Assembly: GCF_022846435.1 (NCBI RefSeq)
Contig: NZ_AP025627.1
Coordinates: 530,001-594,000 of the forward strand
Length of the DNA stretch: 64,000 bases
Direction of reading: 5' to 3'
Source: Parageobacillus sp. KH3-4
Lineage (GTDB): Bacteria > Bacillota > Bacilli > Bacillales > Anoxybacillaceae
Shown here: piece after piece, positions 31,566 to 41,103 of the stretch
How positions within the stretch are numbered: the stretch's first letter is position 1
Layout of the letters: the number at the start of each line of letters is the position of its first letter
Translations under genes and position numbers: made by a program
Notes under the pieces: model-generated
The model's input: only the letters and a program-made list of their open reading frames with translations
The model's database searches: none
What the model was told of the DNA's origin: nothing

Positions 31566-32780
31566 TTGAAAAAGCCAAATGTCGTCATTTTAGGTGCTGG
31601 TTATGGCGGTTTAATGACAACCGTGCGTTTGCAAAAGCTTGTCGGCATGAATGAAGCGAATATTACGCTTGTGAACAAAAACGACTACCATTATGAAACA
31701 ACGTGGCTTCACGAGGCGTCTGCCGGCACGCTGCATCATGACCGGGTTCGTTACCCAATTAGCGATGTGATCGATCGCAATAAGGTGAATTTTGTGAAAG
31801 ACACGGTAGTCAAAATACTGCCGGATGAAAAGAAAGTGTTAATGAAAAATGGCGAGATTGCCTACGATTATTTAGTCATTGCCCTCGGATTTGAATCAGA
31901 AACATTTGGAATTAAAGGGCTAAAAGAGTACGCTTTTTCCATTTCCAATGTGAATGCGGCGCGGCAAATTCGCGAACATATTGAATACCAATTTGCTACG
32001 TATAATACGGAAGAAGAAAAGCGGGAAGAACGCCTAACGATCGTCGTTGGCGGCGCTGGATTCACAGGCATCGAGTTTTTAGGGGAATTAGTAAACCGCC
32101 TTCCACAATTATGTCGCGAGTACGATATCGACCCGCATAAAGTCCGCGTTATTTGTGTGGAGGCGGCGCCGACAGCGCTTCCTGGCTTTGATCCGGAACT
32201 TGTCGAGTATGCGGTCGGCCAGTTAGAGCGCAAAGGCGTCGAGTTTAAAATCGGCACTGCTATTAAAGAATGCACGCCTGACGGAATTATCGTAGCAAAA
32301 GGAGATGACGTCGAGGAGATTAAAGCAGGAACGGTCGTATGGGCGGCCGGCGTGCGCGGCAGCCGTGTTGTCGATGAGTCTGGCTTTGAAGCGATGCGCG
32401 GACGCATTAAAGTAGACCCATTCTTGCGCGTTCCAGGCCGTGAAGATATTTTTGTCGTCGGGGATTGCTCGTTAGTGATCAATGAAGAAACGAATCGCCC
32501 ATATCCGCCAACGGCGCAAATCGCTATGCAAGAGGGCGAGCTGTGCGCGAAAAACCTTGCTGTCTTAATCCGCGGGCAAGGAGAACTGCAGCCATTCCGC
32601 CCAGATATTAAAGGAACGGTCTGTTCGCTTGGCCATGATGACGCGATTGGGGTTGTATTCGGCAAGAAACTATGGGGAACGAAGGCAAGCTTTATGAAAA
32701 AAATGATCGACAACCGCGCTCTTTATTTAATTGGCGGTCCTTCGCTTGTAATGAAAAAAGGAAAATTTAAATTCTTCTAA
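31566..32780 (+). CDS. yumB: Type II NADH dehydrogenase (YumB)
   Basis: Membrane-attached NADH:quinone oxidoreductase without proton pumping, 404 residues from TTG 31566 (ribosome site GGGTGG; an in-frame ATG at 31506 is possible but overlaps the regulatory region). FAD motif is [18 protein letters not shown] motif is [16 protein letters not shown], and FVVGDCSLV plus [11 protein letters not shown] form the second FAD/quinone site. The Rex-like operator upstream fits a respiratory role. Confidence 0.94.
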   Translation: MKKPNVVILGAGYGGLMTTVRLQKLVGMNEANITLVNKNDYHYETTWLHEASAGTLHHDRVRYPISDVIDRNKVNFVKDTVVKILPDEKKVLMKNGEIAYDYLVIALGFESETFGIKGLKEYAFSISNVNAARQIREHIEYQFATYNTEEEKREERLTIVVGGAGFTGIEFLGELVNRLPQLCREYDIDPHKVRVICVEAAPTALPGFDPELVEYAVGQLERKGVEFKIGTAIKECTPDGIIVAKGDDVEEIKAGTVVWAAGVRGSRVVDESGFEAMRGRIKVDPFLRVPGREDIFVVGDCSLVINEETNRPYPPTAQIAMQEGELCAKNLAVLIRGQGELQPFRPDIKGTVCSLGHDDAIGVVFGKKLWGTKASFMKKMIDNRALYLIGGPSLVMKKGKFKFF

Positions 32781-32783
32781 TAG

Positions 32784-32813
32784 ACGGGCAAACATTGTTG
32801 TTTGCCCTTTTTT
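32784..32813 (+). terminator. Terminator after yumB
   Basis: GGGCAAACA and TGTTTGCCC form a stem, followed by TTTTTTC. Confidence 0.85.
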
Positions 32814-32852
32814 CAACTTTTTACTGGCGGCGTCAAGATCATATACTATTAT

Positions 32853-32952
32853 TTTGTAAAATTTTCCTCTTAGTCAGTAAGCTTGGATCACTGGACAAAC
32901 AAAATCGCTTTTTGCCGTTTTCTTTTTACACAATTTCCAAGGCTCAATCGGC
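32853..32952. repeat. Diverged dispersed repeat, copy B
   Basis: Aligns with 28270-28377 in the same orientation; see copy A. It lies between yumB and the NUDIX gene. Confidence 0.7.
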
Positions 32953-33044
32953 GCCAAAGGGTGTTTGCGATCAATTTTTTCACATATTATGTTTGTGGCA
33001 CAGTTAGTTGCTATATTTTTACAAAATAAAAAAGGATGGTTAAC

Positions 33045-33542
33045 ATGGATAAGAAGCGCGGCAACGTATGGATCGCAGCGGCTGGATTAGTAGTGAACGG
33101 GGCGGATGAATGGCTTGTGGTAAAGAAAAAATATGGCGGTTTAAAAGGAAAATGGTCGCTTCCAGCGGGATTTGTGCAGCCAGGGGAAACGCTCGATGAA
33201 GCAGCAATTCGTGAAATTAAAGAAGAAACAGGAATTGATGCGGAAATTGTTGGTTTTCTTGGAATGCGTACAGGTGTGATTCGCGGTGAGATTAGCGACA
33301 ATATGGCAATATTTTTGCTTCGTGCTATTTCAGATGCTATTACGGTACAAACGGATGAATTGTTTACAGCTGCGTTTTTAAGCAAGCAAACGTTGAAAAA
33401 AGATGTGCATACATCGGGATTATTGCGATATTTACTGCAATTAGAGCCATTTCATTATTTTCCGTTTTGCGATGGGATGAACCCGGGAGAACCATTTGGA
33501 TATACAAAGTACCGATTGTATTTTAATGATTCGAAAAATTAA
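33045..33542 (+). CDS. NUDIX hydrolase
   Basis: NUDIX pyrophosphohydrolase, 165 residues. The NUDIX box begins [20 protein letters not shown] and continues TGID (about residues 46-70). AAAGGATGG serves ATG 33045; an ATG at 33036 lies in that site. No second domain is seen. Substrate unknown; candidates are ADP-ribose or oxidised nucleotides. Confidence 0.92.
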   Translation: MDKKRGNVWIAAAGLVVNGADEWLVVKKKYGGLKGKWSLPAGFVQPGETLDEAAIREIKEETGIDAEIVGFLGMRTGVIRGEISDNMAIFLLRAISDAITVQTDELFTAAFLSKQTLKKDVHTSGLLRYLLQLEPFHYFPFCDGMNPGEPFGYTKYRLYFNDSKN

Positions 33543-33546
33543 GTAA

Positions 33547-33723
33547 TATCAGGAAAACGAAGCATATGATGGATTCGTTTATCGCGGTAGGCCGGAAAAT
33601 CCTTTATTAAAATGCGCGGAGCAAACAGCATGCCCGTATTGCCAAGGAAACGGAAACGTACAGCGTTTGTTAGGCAGGTCGGAAACTTGCTATCGATGTT
33701 TAGGAAAGGAACGGAAAAAATAA
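33547..33723 (+). pseudogene. Degenerate yuiA-like zinc-ribbon ORF
   Basis: A 58-codon open stretch contains ACPYCQGNGNVQRLLGRSET followed by CYRC, the CXXCXGXG zinc-ribbon pattern of the small YuiA protein that lies next to yuiB in B. subtilis. No ATG, GTG or TTG is in frame before the first CXXC, and the second knuckle lacks its usual GXG ending. The start has been lost, so this is probably a dead copy. Confidence 0.6.
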
Positions 33724-33790
33724 GCCGTTTTTGAAAATTGACTCCCTTTATCCGATTCAGTACACTTAAAAAGAGCGTACCGGAGGTGAT

Positions 33791-34120
33791 ATGGGGATGC
33801 AAATGAGCTTGCCTGTTGTGCTCATTTCCATGCTTCTATTTTTTGTTTTATTTTTCGGCATCGGCTTTTTATTAAATATGTTGTTGCGCATGACTTGGAT
33901 TATGGCGATTTTATGCCCGATTGTGTTTATTTTTATTATCGATGATATTCCGTGGACGAAATATTTTACCGATCCGGCGTCTTCCTTTGCAGCACTGAAG
34001 CATAAAGTTTTATCGCTGGCGCCAGCGGATATTTTAATTTTAGCTAGCGGATTTATCGGCGCGGTTTGCGCTGGATTCGCCATCCGCACGCTGCGTGCCA
34101 AAGGATATCAAATGTTTTAA
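33791..34120 (+). CDS. yuiB: YuiB family membrane protein
   Basis: Small integral membrane protein, 109 residues (107 if ATG 33797 is used, which has better spacing from GGAGGTGAT). Hydrophobic segments cover about residues 6-31, 32-55 and 80-97. Conserved stretch FGIGFLLNMLLRMTWIMA. Function unknown. Confidence 0.88.
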   Translation: MGMQMSLPVVLISMLLFFVLFFGIGFLLNMLLRMTWIMAILCPIVFIFIIDDIPWTKYFTDPASSFAALKHKVLSLAPADILILASGFIGAVCAGFAIRTLRAKGYQMF

Positions 34121-34153
34121 GGCTTTCATGGGGATATGAAAGTCTTTTTTTTT
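34121..34153 (+). terminator. Terminator after yuiB
   Basis: GGCTTTCAT pairs with ATGAAAGTC, followed by a run of ten or more T. Confidence 0.8.
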
Positions 34154-34226
34154 TGCCTCACTTTTCTCGCAATGAATATTTCGATTTTTTTATGGAGATA
34201 AATAGAAATGTGAGAGGAGTGAGGAA

Positions 34227-34931
34227 ATGGTTCTTCTAAAAAATATAGTAAGACGAATAACGATGTCATTATTGTTTGCAATGGCGCTATTGACAACCTT
34301 TCAATCGATCTCAGGGGTCGAAGCGAGAGCGATTGTTAACAAATTGTATGGTGCGCCATCGTCTCATACAGGCTATCACTTTTTTGACATATGGAAGGAA
34401 AAGCAATATGTTGCGATAGATAAACAATGGAAGTATTACGAGAAACGGAAAAAACCGCAAATTTCCTCGGAAAAGATTAGTCAGCCGCTTCGCCTTGAAG
34501 AAGCGATTGATTGGTCAAAATATCCATCTAAAGTTGTAGTTGCTACAGGATATACGGCGGGTGTGGAGTCAACAGGAAAAACGCCGGATCATCCGGAGTA
34601 TGGGATTACGTATTCTGGGGTGCGCGTGAAACGCGACTTATATTCAACGATTGCCGCGGATTTAAATGTATTCCCAATCGGTACCATTCTTTTTATCCCT
34701 GGATATGGATATGGGGTCGTGGCTGATAAAGGAGGAGCGATTAAAGGAAATCGCGTCGATTTATATTATGATACAGTCGAGGATGTATATAAATATTGGG
34801 GGAAAAAGACTGTGCAAGTGTATATTGTGAAAAAGGGCGATGGGAAGCTTTCAGAAGAAGAATTAAAGCGGCTGAATGAAGATGAAACGATGCAAGTGTT
34901 TAGGCAACAGTATTTACAATCGAAAAGCTAA
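34227..34931 (+). CDS. yuiC: 3D-domain protein, lytic transglycosylase-like (YuiC)
   Basis: Secreted or membrane-anchored 3D-domain protein of the Sps/MltA-like class, 234 residues. A signal/anchor segment covers about residues 12-33. The 3D (three-Asp) domain includes [19 protein letters not shown], the aspartates in [18 protein letters not shown] and GNRVDLYY. B. subtilis YuiC is a peptidoglycan lytic transglycosylase linked to sporulation. ATG 34227 follows GAGGAGTGAGG. Confidence 0.92.
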   Translation: MVLLKNIVRRITMSLLFAMALLTTFQSISGVEARAIVNKLYGAPSSHTGYHFFDIWKEKQYVAIDKQWKYYEKRKKPQISSEKISQPLRLEEAIDWSKYPSKVVVATGYTAGVESTGKTPDHPEYGITYSGVRVKRDLYSTIAADLNVFPIGTILFIPGYGYGVVADKGGAIKGNRVDLYYDTVEDVYKYWGKKTVQVYIVKKGDGKLSEEELKRLNEDETMQVFRQQYLQSKS

Positions 34932-34960
34932 GGGCGGCTAGCGGCCGCCCTTAATTTTGC
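34931..34960. terminator. Terminator between yuiC and the cobalamin-binding protein gene
   Basis: AAGGGCGGC and GCCGCCCTT flank a short loop, between converging genes. Confidence 0.75.
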
Positions 34961-35777
34961 GGGCAATGTCCCACAATGGGTCAATGCCGTCGTCAGGCGG
35001 AAAAATGGACGGATGCAACAAGGCGGCAAGTTTTTTTAGGCCGAGCAAAAGACGCGGGGAAGGTCGGCAATATAATGACTCCTCGAGCACGTAAACGCGG
35101 TCTTTACAGACAGCATCCACTTTCTCCGCATCGGGTCTCTTTTTGACGGCATCTTTATTCATCTTTTTTGTTTGCACTCCAACCCAGACGAGGCAAATAT
35201 GGGAAGGATTTCTCCTTGCCACTTCATCCCAGTCTGTTTGCACGTTGGCTTTTGCCACATCGTCGAAAATATTCGTTCCCCCAGCTAGCTCGCTGATTTC
35301 GCTTAACCAATTTGTTTTGCCGGGCGTAAAAATCGGTTTCGGCCACCATTCCCAATACAGACGAGCAGGATGTTTCATATTTGCAGCCAGCTGGCGATAT
35401 TTTTCGATAAACGAGCGGTAACGGCGAACAATGGCTTGCGCCGCTTTCTTTTTGCCGAGTGTTTCACCGAGGCGGAGCAAGTCCTCGGCAATATCGTGCA
35501 ATGAATTTGGCGCAAAAATGATATGAGGAATGCTTCGTTTTTCCAGTTCTTGCACGTTTCGTTCCATGCCCGGAACACTTAACGAAGCGAGCACTAAGTC
35601 TGGCTTCAGCGCTTCTACCTTTTCCATATCAATATTTAAGTCGGGGCCGACTCTCGGGAGTTTGCATATAGAGGGTGGCCAATCGGAATGGTTGTCTACT
35701 GCGATAAGGTGTTCAAGCATGCCTAAATAAGCAAGCAATTCCGTATTGCTCGGGCAAAGGGAAATAATCTTCATCAC
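34938..35777 (-). CDS. Cobalamin-binding periplasmic-type protein (BtuF-like), no signal peptide
   Basis: Cluster A-II substrate-binding fold as in BtuF, 279 residues. It begins directly with MMKIISLCPSNTELLAYLG, the first strand of the fold, so no signal peptide or lipobox is present. Other family parts are VGPDLNIDMEKVEALKPDLV and EESLYCRPSPRLLLGL. No BtuC or BtuD gene is adjacent. It may work in the cytoplasm or have lost export. Ligand is inferred from family only. Confidence 0.85.
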   Translation of the reverse strand: MMKIISLCPSNTELLAYLGMLEHLIAVDNHSDWPPSICKLPRVGPDLNIDMEKVEALKPDLVLASLSVPGMERNVQELEKRSIPHIIFAPNSLHDIAEDLLRLGETLGKKKAAQAIVRRYRSFIEKYRQLAANMKHPARLYWEWWPKPIFTPGKTNWLSEISELAGGTNIFDDVAKANVQTDWDEVARRNPSHICLVWVGVQTKKMNKDAVKKRPDAEKVDAVCKDRVYVLEESLYCRPSPRLLLGLKKLAALLHPSIFPPDDGIDPLWDIARKIKGGR

Positions 35778-35974
35778 AGCGCTCTTCCTTTCTGTTTGTC
35801 ATGCCGATAAAGTTTTTATTCTACATGGCTGCACCCGTTTCCTTGCGTTGCATTTCATGGCCGCGAACGGCGGGAGAAAATTTAAGCGGTTGAGTTGATT
35901 TATGAGTATGTCGAAATCGCCATTGTAATTCGATATAATGGAAAAGAAAATGTATTCATAAGGAGAGATGATGC

Positions 35975-37468
35975 ATGTTTACCATTAGGCAGCAATTATC
36001 TCTTGATACGGCGCATGAGGCGCTGGTGATAGGGATTTTTGAAAAAAATAAGCCGCTGGACGGAATTGCCGCCGAGTGTGACAACCTCCTTCATGGGCAA
36101 GTATCGGTCTTGTTGAAAGAAGGGGATATTTCCGCCAAGCAAAAGCAAATTTCCAAAGTACATACTTTAAAGCCAGCAGGAGTAAAACGCCTTTATTTTG
36201 TCGGGTTAGGAAAAGAAGAAAAATTGACGTTTGATTTATTGCGTGAAGCGTTTGGCAAGCTGTTTAAAACGATAAAACAAGCGAAATTGACCGAAGCAGC
36301 AATCGCCTTGGATACGTTCATCACGGAAAATATAGACGCGCTTGATGCGGCGCATGCATTAGCGGAAGCGTATTATCTTGCAACATACGAATTTCCTGGC
36401 TATAAGCAAAAAAAGAATGGACGGGAAAAACGGGTCGAATCGGTTACGATTTACACCGAAGCGGATCAAGCGGAAATCGAAGCGAGCGTGTTTGTCGGCT
36501 CTGTATACGGTAAGGCGACGAATTCCGCACGCACGTTAGTCAATACGCCAAGCAATTTATTAACGGCGGCCGATTTAGCGGATTATGCGGTACAATTAGC
36601 AAACAAATATGAATTCGAGTGCGAAATTCTCGAAAAAGAAGAAATGGAAAAGCTAGGTATGGGAGCGCTTCTCGCGGTGAACCAAGGCTCGAAAAATCCG
36701 CCAAAAATGATCGTTCTCAAATACCAAGGAAAAGAAACGTGGGAAAACGTGATCGGCCTTGTCGGAAAAGGGGTGACGTTTGACACTGGCGGCTACTCTC
36801 TGAAACCGCGTGAAAGCATGATCGATATGAAAACCGATATGGCTGGTGCCGCGGCAGTGCTTGGAGCGATGGAAATCATCGGGGAGCTTCGCCCGGAACA
36901 AAATGTTGTCGCGGTCATTCCGGCTACTGACAACATGATTAGCGGCGAAGCGTTTAAACCAGATGATGTGATTACATCGATGAGCGGAAAAACGATTGAA
37001 ATAAAAAATACAGATGCGGAAGGCCGTTTAATTTTGGCGGACGCGATTACGTACGCGAAGCATCACGGGGCGAATTATTTAATTGATGTCGCGACGCTGA
37101 CGGGCGGTGTCATTGTTGCGCTTGGCGTTCATACGACAGGTGCGATGACCAATAACGAAGCGTTGTTCGAACAATTATTGGAAGCTTCTGCAGAAACAGG
37201 GGAGTTTATTTGGCGCTTGCCAATTACGGAAAAGGATAAGGAACGCGTGCGCAGCAGCAAAATTGCGGATCTTAACAATTCCCCGGGACGCGAAGGACAC
37301 GCGATTATGGGCGGTGCGTTTCTCGGCGAATTCGCGGAAGATACGCCATGGGTACATCTTGATATTGCCGGAACGTCCGTCACTTCAAAGGAACATGACC
37401 TCGGGCCGTCCGGAGCGACGGGGGTAATGGTTCGCACGCTTGCGACGCTGGTGGAGCGGTTTGAATAA
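35975..37468 (+). CDS. pepA: Leucyl aminopeptidase (PepA/YuiE, M17)
   Basis: M17 dizinc aminopeptidase, 497 residues. Metal and catalytic residues lie in [16 protein letters not shown] (Lys, Asp), [11 protein letters not shown] and the signature [13 protein letters not shown]; the bicarbonate-binding Arg is in the same block. It releases N-terminal leucine and other residues; a hexamer in the cytoplasm. TAAGGAGAG precedes ATG 35975. Confidence 0.97.
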   Translation: MFTIRQQLSLDTAHEALVIGIFEKNKPLDGIAAECDNLLHGQVSVLLKEGDISAKQKQISKVHTLKPAGVKRLYFVGLGKEEKLTFDLLREAFGKLFKTIKQAKLTEAAIALDTFITENIDALDAAHALAEAYYLATYEFPGYKQKKNGREKRVESVTIYTEADQAEIEASVFVGSVYGKATNSARTLVNTPSNLLTAADLADYAVQLANKYEFECEILEKEEMEKLGMGALLAVNQGSKNPPKMIVLKYQGKETWENVIGLVGKGVTFDTGGYSLKPRESMIDMKTDMAGAAAVLGAMEIIGELRPEQNVVAVIPATDNMISGEAFKPDDVITSMSGKTIEIKNTDAEGRLILADAITYAKHHGANYLIDVATLTGGVIVALGVHTTGAMTNNEALFEQLLEASAETGEFIWRLPITEKDKERVRSSKIADLNNSPGREGHAIMGGAFLGEFAEDTPWVHLDIAGTSVTSKEHDLGPSGATGVMVRTLATLVERFE

Positions 37469-37469
37469 C

Positions 37470-37513
37470 GCGGAAAACGAAGCAAACTTTCTTGCTTCGT
37501 TTTCTTTTTAGAA
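37470..37513 (+). terminator. Terminator after pepA
   Basis: AAAACGAAGCAA (37474-37485) pairs with TTGCTTCGTTTT (37492-37503), followed by CTTTTTAG. Confidence 0.85.
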
Positions 37514-37593
37514 CGACATCATATTATTTTTTATAGAAATGTATATAAAATGTTAAGATAATGTAAAATTTGTGTAAATTTTTTTGTCGTTCA

Positions 37594-37621
37594 TTGTAAA
37601 TTCGACATTTATTGCTAAAAT
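37594..37621 (+). promoter_or_regulatory. Predicted promoter of the pit operon
   Basis: TTGTAA, a 16-base spacer, TAAAAT, about 45 bases before the DUF47 gene start. AT-rich context. Confidence 0.45.
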
Positions 37622-37666
37622 AAAACACAGTGGCTTAATTTCCATATGTTAAATGGGGGTTTTCGT

Positions 37667-38287
37667 ATGATTTTTTCACCGAAAAAAGATGTCTTTTTTG
37701 ATTTATTATTTACAATTTCCGAAAATGTGAAAGAAGCGGCGCAATATTTCGTCGAGTATAAGATTAACAATGTTAGCGATTTAAAAGAATTGGCGCGTGT
37801 GATGAAAGAATACGAGCGCAAAGGAGACTCGTATATTCATGAACTTGTTGTCGAATTAAACAAAACGTTTATTACGCCGATTGAGCGCGAAGACATTCAC
37901 CAATTGGCGATGAAAATGGATGATGTATTAGACGGGCTAGAACAATGTTCCGCTCGTTTCGAAATGTTTTCTTTTACGGAAATTGATGATCATATGGTGA
38001 AATTTTTTGATAATATTTATCAAAGCACGATTGAAATCGCGAACGCTCTGAAGCTGTTGTCTCAGAAAAAGCTTCTCGATATGCGGACGCATGCCATTAA
38101 AATTAAGGATTATGAAACAAAATGCGATGAAATTTTACGGGCTTCGATCAAAAATTTATTCGTAGACCAAAAAGACCCGATTAAAATCATTCAATATAAA
38201 GAGCTGTATGAAATGCTTGAAGAAATCGCCGATAGCTGCGAGGATGTGGCAAATACGATTGAAACGATCATCATGCGAAATGCGTAA
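37667..38287 (+). CDS. DUF47 PhoU-like Pit accessory protein
   Basis: PhoU-like DUF47 protein, 206 residues, all helical. Typical parts are KGDSYIHELVVELNKTF, TPIEREDIHQLAMKMDDVLDG and the metal-binding YETKCDEI helix. It lies 17 bases before pit, the usual pairing (B. subtilis ykaA-pit), and probably modulates the transporter. ATG 37667 follows GGGGG; an in-frame ATG at 37646 is less likely. Confidence 0.94.
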   Translation: MIFSPKKDVFFDLLFTISENVKEAAQYFVEYKINNVSDLKELARVMKEYERKGDSYIHELVVELNKTFITPIEREDIHQLAMKMDDVLDGLEQCSARFEMFSFTEIDDHMVKFFDNIYQSTIEIANALKLLSQKKLLDMRTHAIKIKDYETKCDEILRASIKNLFVDQKDPIKIIQYKELYEMLEEIADSCEDVANTIETIIMRNA

Positions 38288-38304
38288 AAGGAGACGGCGC
38301 TTTT

Positions 38305-39303
38305 ATGGATACGGTATTTTTACTTACGGTTCTTATTGTCGTTTTTGCATTGGCGTTTGATTTTATTAACGGGTTTCACGATACCGCCAATGCGATTGCA
38401 ACATCTGTATCAACGCGGGCGCTATCGCCGCGGCAAGCGATTATTTTGGCGGCAACAATGAACTTTATTGGCGCATTGACGTTTACTGGCGTTGCGAAAA
38501 CGATCACGAAAGACATTGTTGACCCATTCGCGCTCGAGAACGGTTCGATCGTCATTTTAGCGGCATTGACTGCGGCCATTGCATGGAATTTGATTACGTG
38601 GTATTACGGAATCCCGAGCAGTTCTTCGCACGCGTTGATCGGTTCGATTGCGGGTGCCGCTGTTTCTGCGGCGGGATTCGACGTTGTGCATTATCAAGGA
38701 TTTTTGAAAATTTTAGAATCCCTTATTGTCTCGCCATTTCTTGCTTTAGCAGTCGGGTTTATCATCATGAGTTTGTTTCGCGCCATTTTTAAAAACGCCA
38801 ACTTGACGCGTACGACGAAAGGTTTCCGTATGTTTCAAGTGGTCACCGCTGCCTTTCAAGCGTATACGCACGGAACAAACGATGCCCAAAAGACGATGGG
38901 GATTATCACGATGGCGCTTATTGCTGCAAATTATCATGCGTCAAGCGAAGTTCCGGAATGGGTGCGAATTTCTGCAGCAATTGCGATGGGGATTGGCACA
39001 TCGATTGGCGGATGGAAAATTATTAAAACCGTTGGCGGCAAAATTATGAAAATACGTCCTGTTAACGGGGCGGCTGCTGATTTGTCGTCTGCGCTAGTCA
39101 TTTTCTCCGCCACTCTCCTTCATTTGCCGGTTAGCACGACCCATGTCATTTCTTCGTCGATTATGGGGGTCGGTGCGGCGCAACGCGTCAAAGGCGTCAA
39201 ATGGGGCGTGGCGCAGCGCATTGTGTTGACATGGATTGTTACGTTGCCTGTTTCTGCACTTATTGCTGGATTTGTATATCAAATTTTTAAATTGTTTTTT
39301 TAA
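38305..39303 (+). CDS. pit: Low-affinity inorganic phosphate transporter Pit
   Basis: PiT-family symporter, 332 residues with about ten hydrophobic segments. Both inverted signature repeats are present: DFINGFHDTANAIATSVSTRALSP at the N-terminus (about residues 15-38) and THGTNDAQKTMGIITMAL in the middle. It moves metal-phosphate with H+ or Na+. Co-transcribed with the DUF47 gene. Confidence 0.96.
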   Translation: MDTVFLLTVLIVVFALAFDFINGFHDTANAIATSVSTRALSPRQAIILAATMNFIGALTFTGVAKTITKDIVDPFALENGSIVILAALTAAIAWNLITWYYGIPSSSSHALIGSIAGAAVSAAGFDVVHYQGFLKILESLIVSPFLALAVGFIIMSLFRAIFKNANLTRTTKGFRMFQVVTAAFQAYTHGTNDAQKTMGIITMALIAANYHASSEVPEWVRISAAIAMGIGTSIGGWKIIKTVGGKIMKIRPVNGAAADLSSALVIFSATLLHLPVSTTHVISSSIMGVGAAQRVKGVKWGVAQRIVLTWIVTLPVSALIAGFVYQIFKLFF

Positions 39304-39343
39304 GTAAAAAACGTGCATGGATTTCGCATGCACGTTTTTTATG
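39304..39343. terminator. Terminator between pit and bioY
   Basis: AAAAAACGTGCATG (39306-39319) pairs exactly with CATGCACGTTTTTT (39327-39340). It serves both converging genes. Confidence 0.85.
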
Positions 39344-39391
39344 ATGAAAAACTTTTGTGGAAGTCTTCTATTTACTTGCAATAAAGTTCCA

Positions 39392-40000
39392 TTATGCCAC
39401 ATGTTGATGGTATGAAGCGGATTTACGGATGGACGCATAAATTCGTGGTGAGATGATCCCAGCAATCACGGATAAAACAATATCTTTTGGAAGCGGAACG
39501 ATCATCCAGCTCCATGCCAAAGCGTACGAAAATCCTTTAGGAGCTTCCGCCCAAAGTTTATAGGCGATATACATCCAATTGGTTCCAATCAAGTAGTTAA
39601 TTGCCATACCAGCGATCGTCGCAGCAATAAACCGGGCAACTGACGGGGTTCCGTTTCCTCGCTCAATGATCCATCCTGTCACGTAAGCAGCCAAAATAAA
39701 CGATATGATGAATCCGAATGTCGGGCGAACAACACTGCCAAATCCGCCGCTGAACTGGGCAAATACAGGAGCGCCGAATAAACCGATTAACATATAAACG
39801 GTCATTGCTACTGCTCCTAATTTGCGCCCTAAAATCGCGCCGGCAAGCACGCAAAAAAACGTTTGCAACGTAATTGGAACACCGCCGATGACTAGAAATG
39901 GCGCCCATGACGTAATATTTGCTCCAATTGCCATTAATGCCGCAAACATGCCGACTAATGTCAAGTCGAGAGCCCGCCATTTCCGATGTGTCTCTCCCAT
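39392..40000 (-). CDS. bioY: Biotin transporter BioY
   Basis: S component of a biotin ECF transporter, 202 residues, about six membrane segments. The family motif VPITLQTFFCVLAGAILG follows the first membrane segment, and FGSVVRPTFGFIISFILAAY continues it. The start is ATG 40000 with AAGGGGG upstream. No EcfAT genes are adjacent, so it would use the shared housekeeping module. Confidence 0.95.
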   Translation of the reverse strand: MGETHRKWRALDLTLVGMFAALMAIGANITSWAPFLVIGGVPITLQTFFCVLAGAILGRKLGAVAMTVYMLIGLFGAPVFAQFSGGFGSVVRPTFGFIISFILAAYVTGWIIERGNGTPSVARFIAATIAGMAINYLIGTNWMYIAYKLWAEAPKGFSYALAWSWMIVPLPKDIVLSVIAGIISPRIYASIRKSASYHQHVA

Positions 40001-40021
40001 ATGTAAACCCCCTTATAATAT

Positions 40022-40070
40022 ATAGTTAACAAAATCAATCGTAGCGAACAATTTTTTATATGTCAACTAT
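40022..40070 (-). promoter_or_regulatory. bioY promoter with flanking inverted half-sites
   Basis: On the minus strand TTGACA (40061-40066), 17 bases, TACGAT (40038-40043). The inverted half-sites ATAGTT(G/A)AC at 40062-40070 and 40022-40030 flank it. GTTAAC-type dyads are the BirA operator in Bacillaceae; the spacing here is wider than usual. Confidence 0.55.
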
Positions 40071-40449
40071 AATTTTTGGCATGCCCATATGGCTTTATTG
40101 CAAAGATCGGCGAAAGCGGATGAATGCAGCGGCGAAAGCGTAAGGCAAAAGAGGGAAAACAAGATTAGTCCGGGAATTGAAATAGATGGAGAAAGCGGTT
40201 TATTTTTCTAGTGGCCTAAGTTCGCTGATCGAGAGCGAATTTTTAAATCATGATTAGGGCTTGGCCGAAGAACGACTCGGGAGGCCAACAAGGGCATCAT
40301 TCATGCTGGCAGCAACGATGATGGGGATGATTTGCGCCTGACGAAAAGCTGCCATAGCCGTTTGCAGAGAACGGAAATGTTTAGAAACGTTTTATCGCAT
40401 CAATGACAAAAGGGCTTCCATCTTAAGATGGTGCAGCCCTATGTGAATT
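40071..40449. other. Gap without an intact gene; possible decayed coding remnant
   Basis: No intact gene. On the minus strand about 40245-40370 reads as a stop-ended peptide tail containing AFRQAQIIPIIVAASMNDAL, which looks like decayed coding sequence of unknown family. A hairpin lies at about 40411-40440 (GGGCT, CCATCTT and complement), after which the next gene begins. Confidence 0.45.
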
Positions 40450-40806
40450 TTATGGAGGAGGTGGAAATATGTTCCATAGGAGCCCGATGACGAGTTGGCA
40501 GCATAAAAACGCGCCCGGCGGAGGGGACAATGTGAAGCGGATGCCGTCAGGATTGAAATAAAGTTCCACTTTTGATTTTATTCCGAGCGACTCGATCATC
40601 CGCTGGACTTCTTTCTTGTTTCCTTCTTGCGCTGCGGACATGACGCTTGTGGCAAATGATTTAGAGCTTGCTAATCGTTTCAGAATGGTGCTTGCATCGT
40701 TCATTAACGTTTGCGCGGTAGCAGCTGATTGCGAGAACAATGTTGGGTTAATCGGCGGGTATTGTCTCATCATATATGGGGGAGGAAAGACAGAATAAAA
40801 GATCAC
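40450..40806 (-). CDS. Hypothetical protein
   Basis: 118 residues from GTG 40806, which has AAGGAGG seven bases upstream; an in-frame ATG pair at 40773/40770 has no ribosome site. It starts hydrophobic and Pro-rich (FPPPYMMRQYPPINPTLF), has a helical middle (LMNDASTILKRLA) and ends with VELYFNPDGIRFTLSPPPGA and a Cys-containing tail. It looks like a conserved small Bacillaceae protein, but I cannot name the family. Confidence 0.7.
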   Translation of the reverse strand: MIFYSVFPPPYMMRQYPPINPTLFSQSAATAQTLMNDASTILKRLASSKSFATSVMSAAQEGNKKEVQRMIESLGIKSKVELYFNPDGIRFTLSPPPGAFLCCQLVIGLLWNIFPPPP

Positions 40807-41072
40807 GGCAATTCCTCCTTGCTGGTAATGTCTATACTTACTATATGTACAAAAGCGGAAAAAGGAGAAAATTTTTTGGGAATTGTGCGCGTCCTAATCC
40901 CTTTCATAAAAACCACGAATTCTTGAGGAATGATCGTTCCAAAAACGATGCAAGCGAAAGTGAACGAAGCGTTAAGCTGGTGTTCCTGCATTATTGGTTC
41001 ACGATCATTAGTAGCTTTATTGCGTTTTCTTATGCTGCGATTCGTCGTTCGCGCATGCTTGTGCTTATAATA

Positions 41073-41103
41073 AAAAAGAACAGGAAAAAATCCTGCTCTT
41101 TTT
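41073..41103 (-). terminator. Terminator after the ArsB/NhaD gene
   Basis: AAAAAGAACAGGA (41073-41085) pairs with TCCTGCTCTTTTT (41091-41103) with a G-T pair; on the minus strand a T run follows. Confidence 0.8.

Noticed and set aside
31868-32713. 281-codon antisense frame inside yumB
   Set aside because: Ser/Pro/Thr-rich translation typical of the reverse strand of a real gene.
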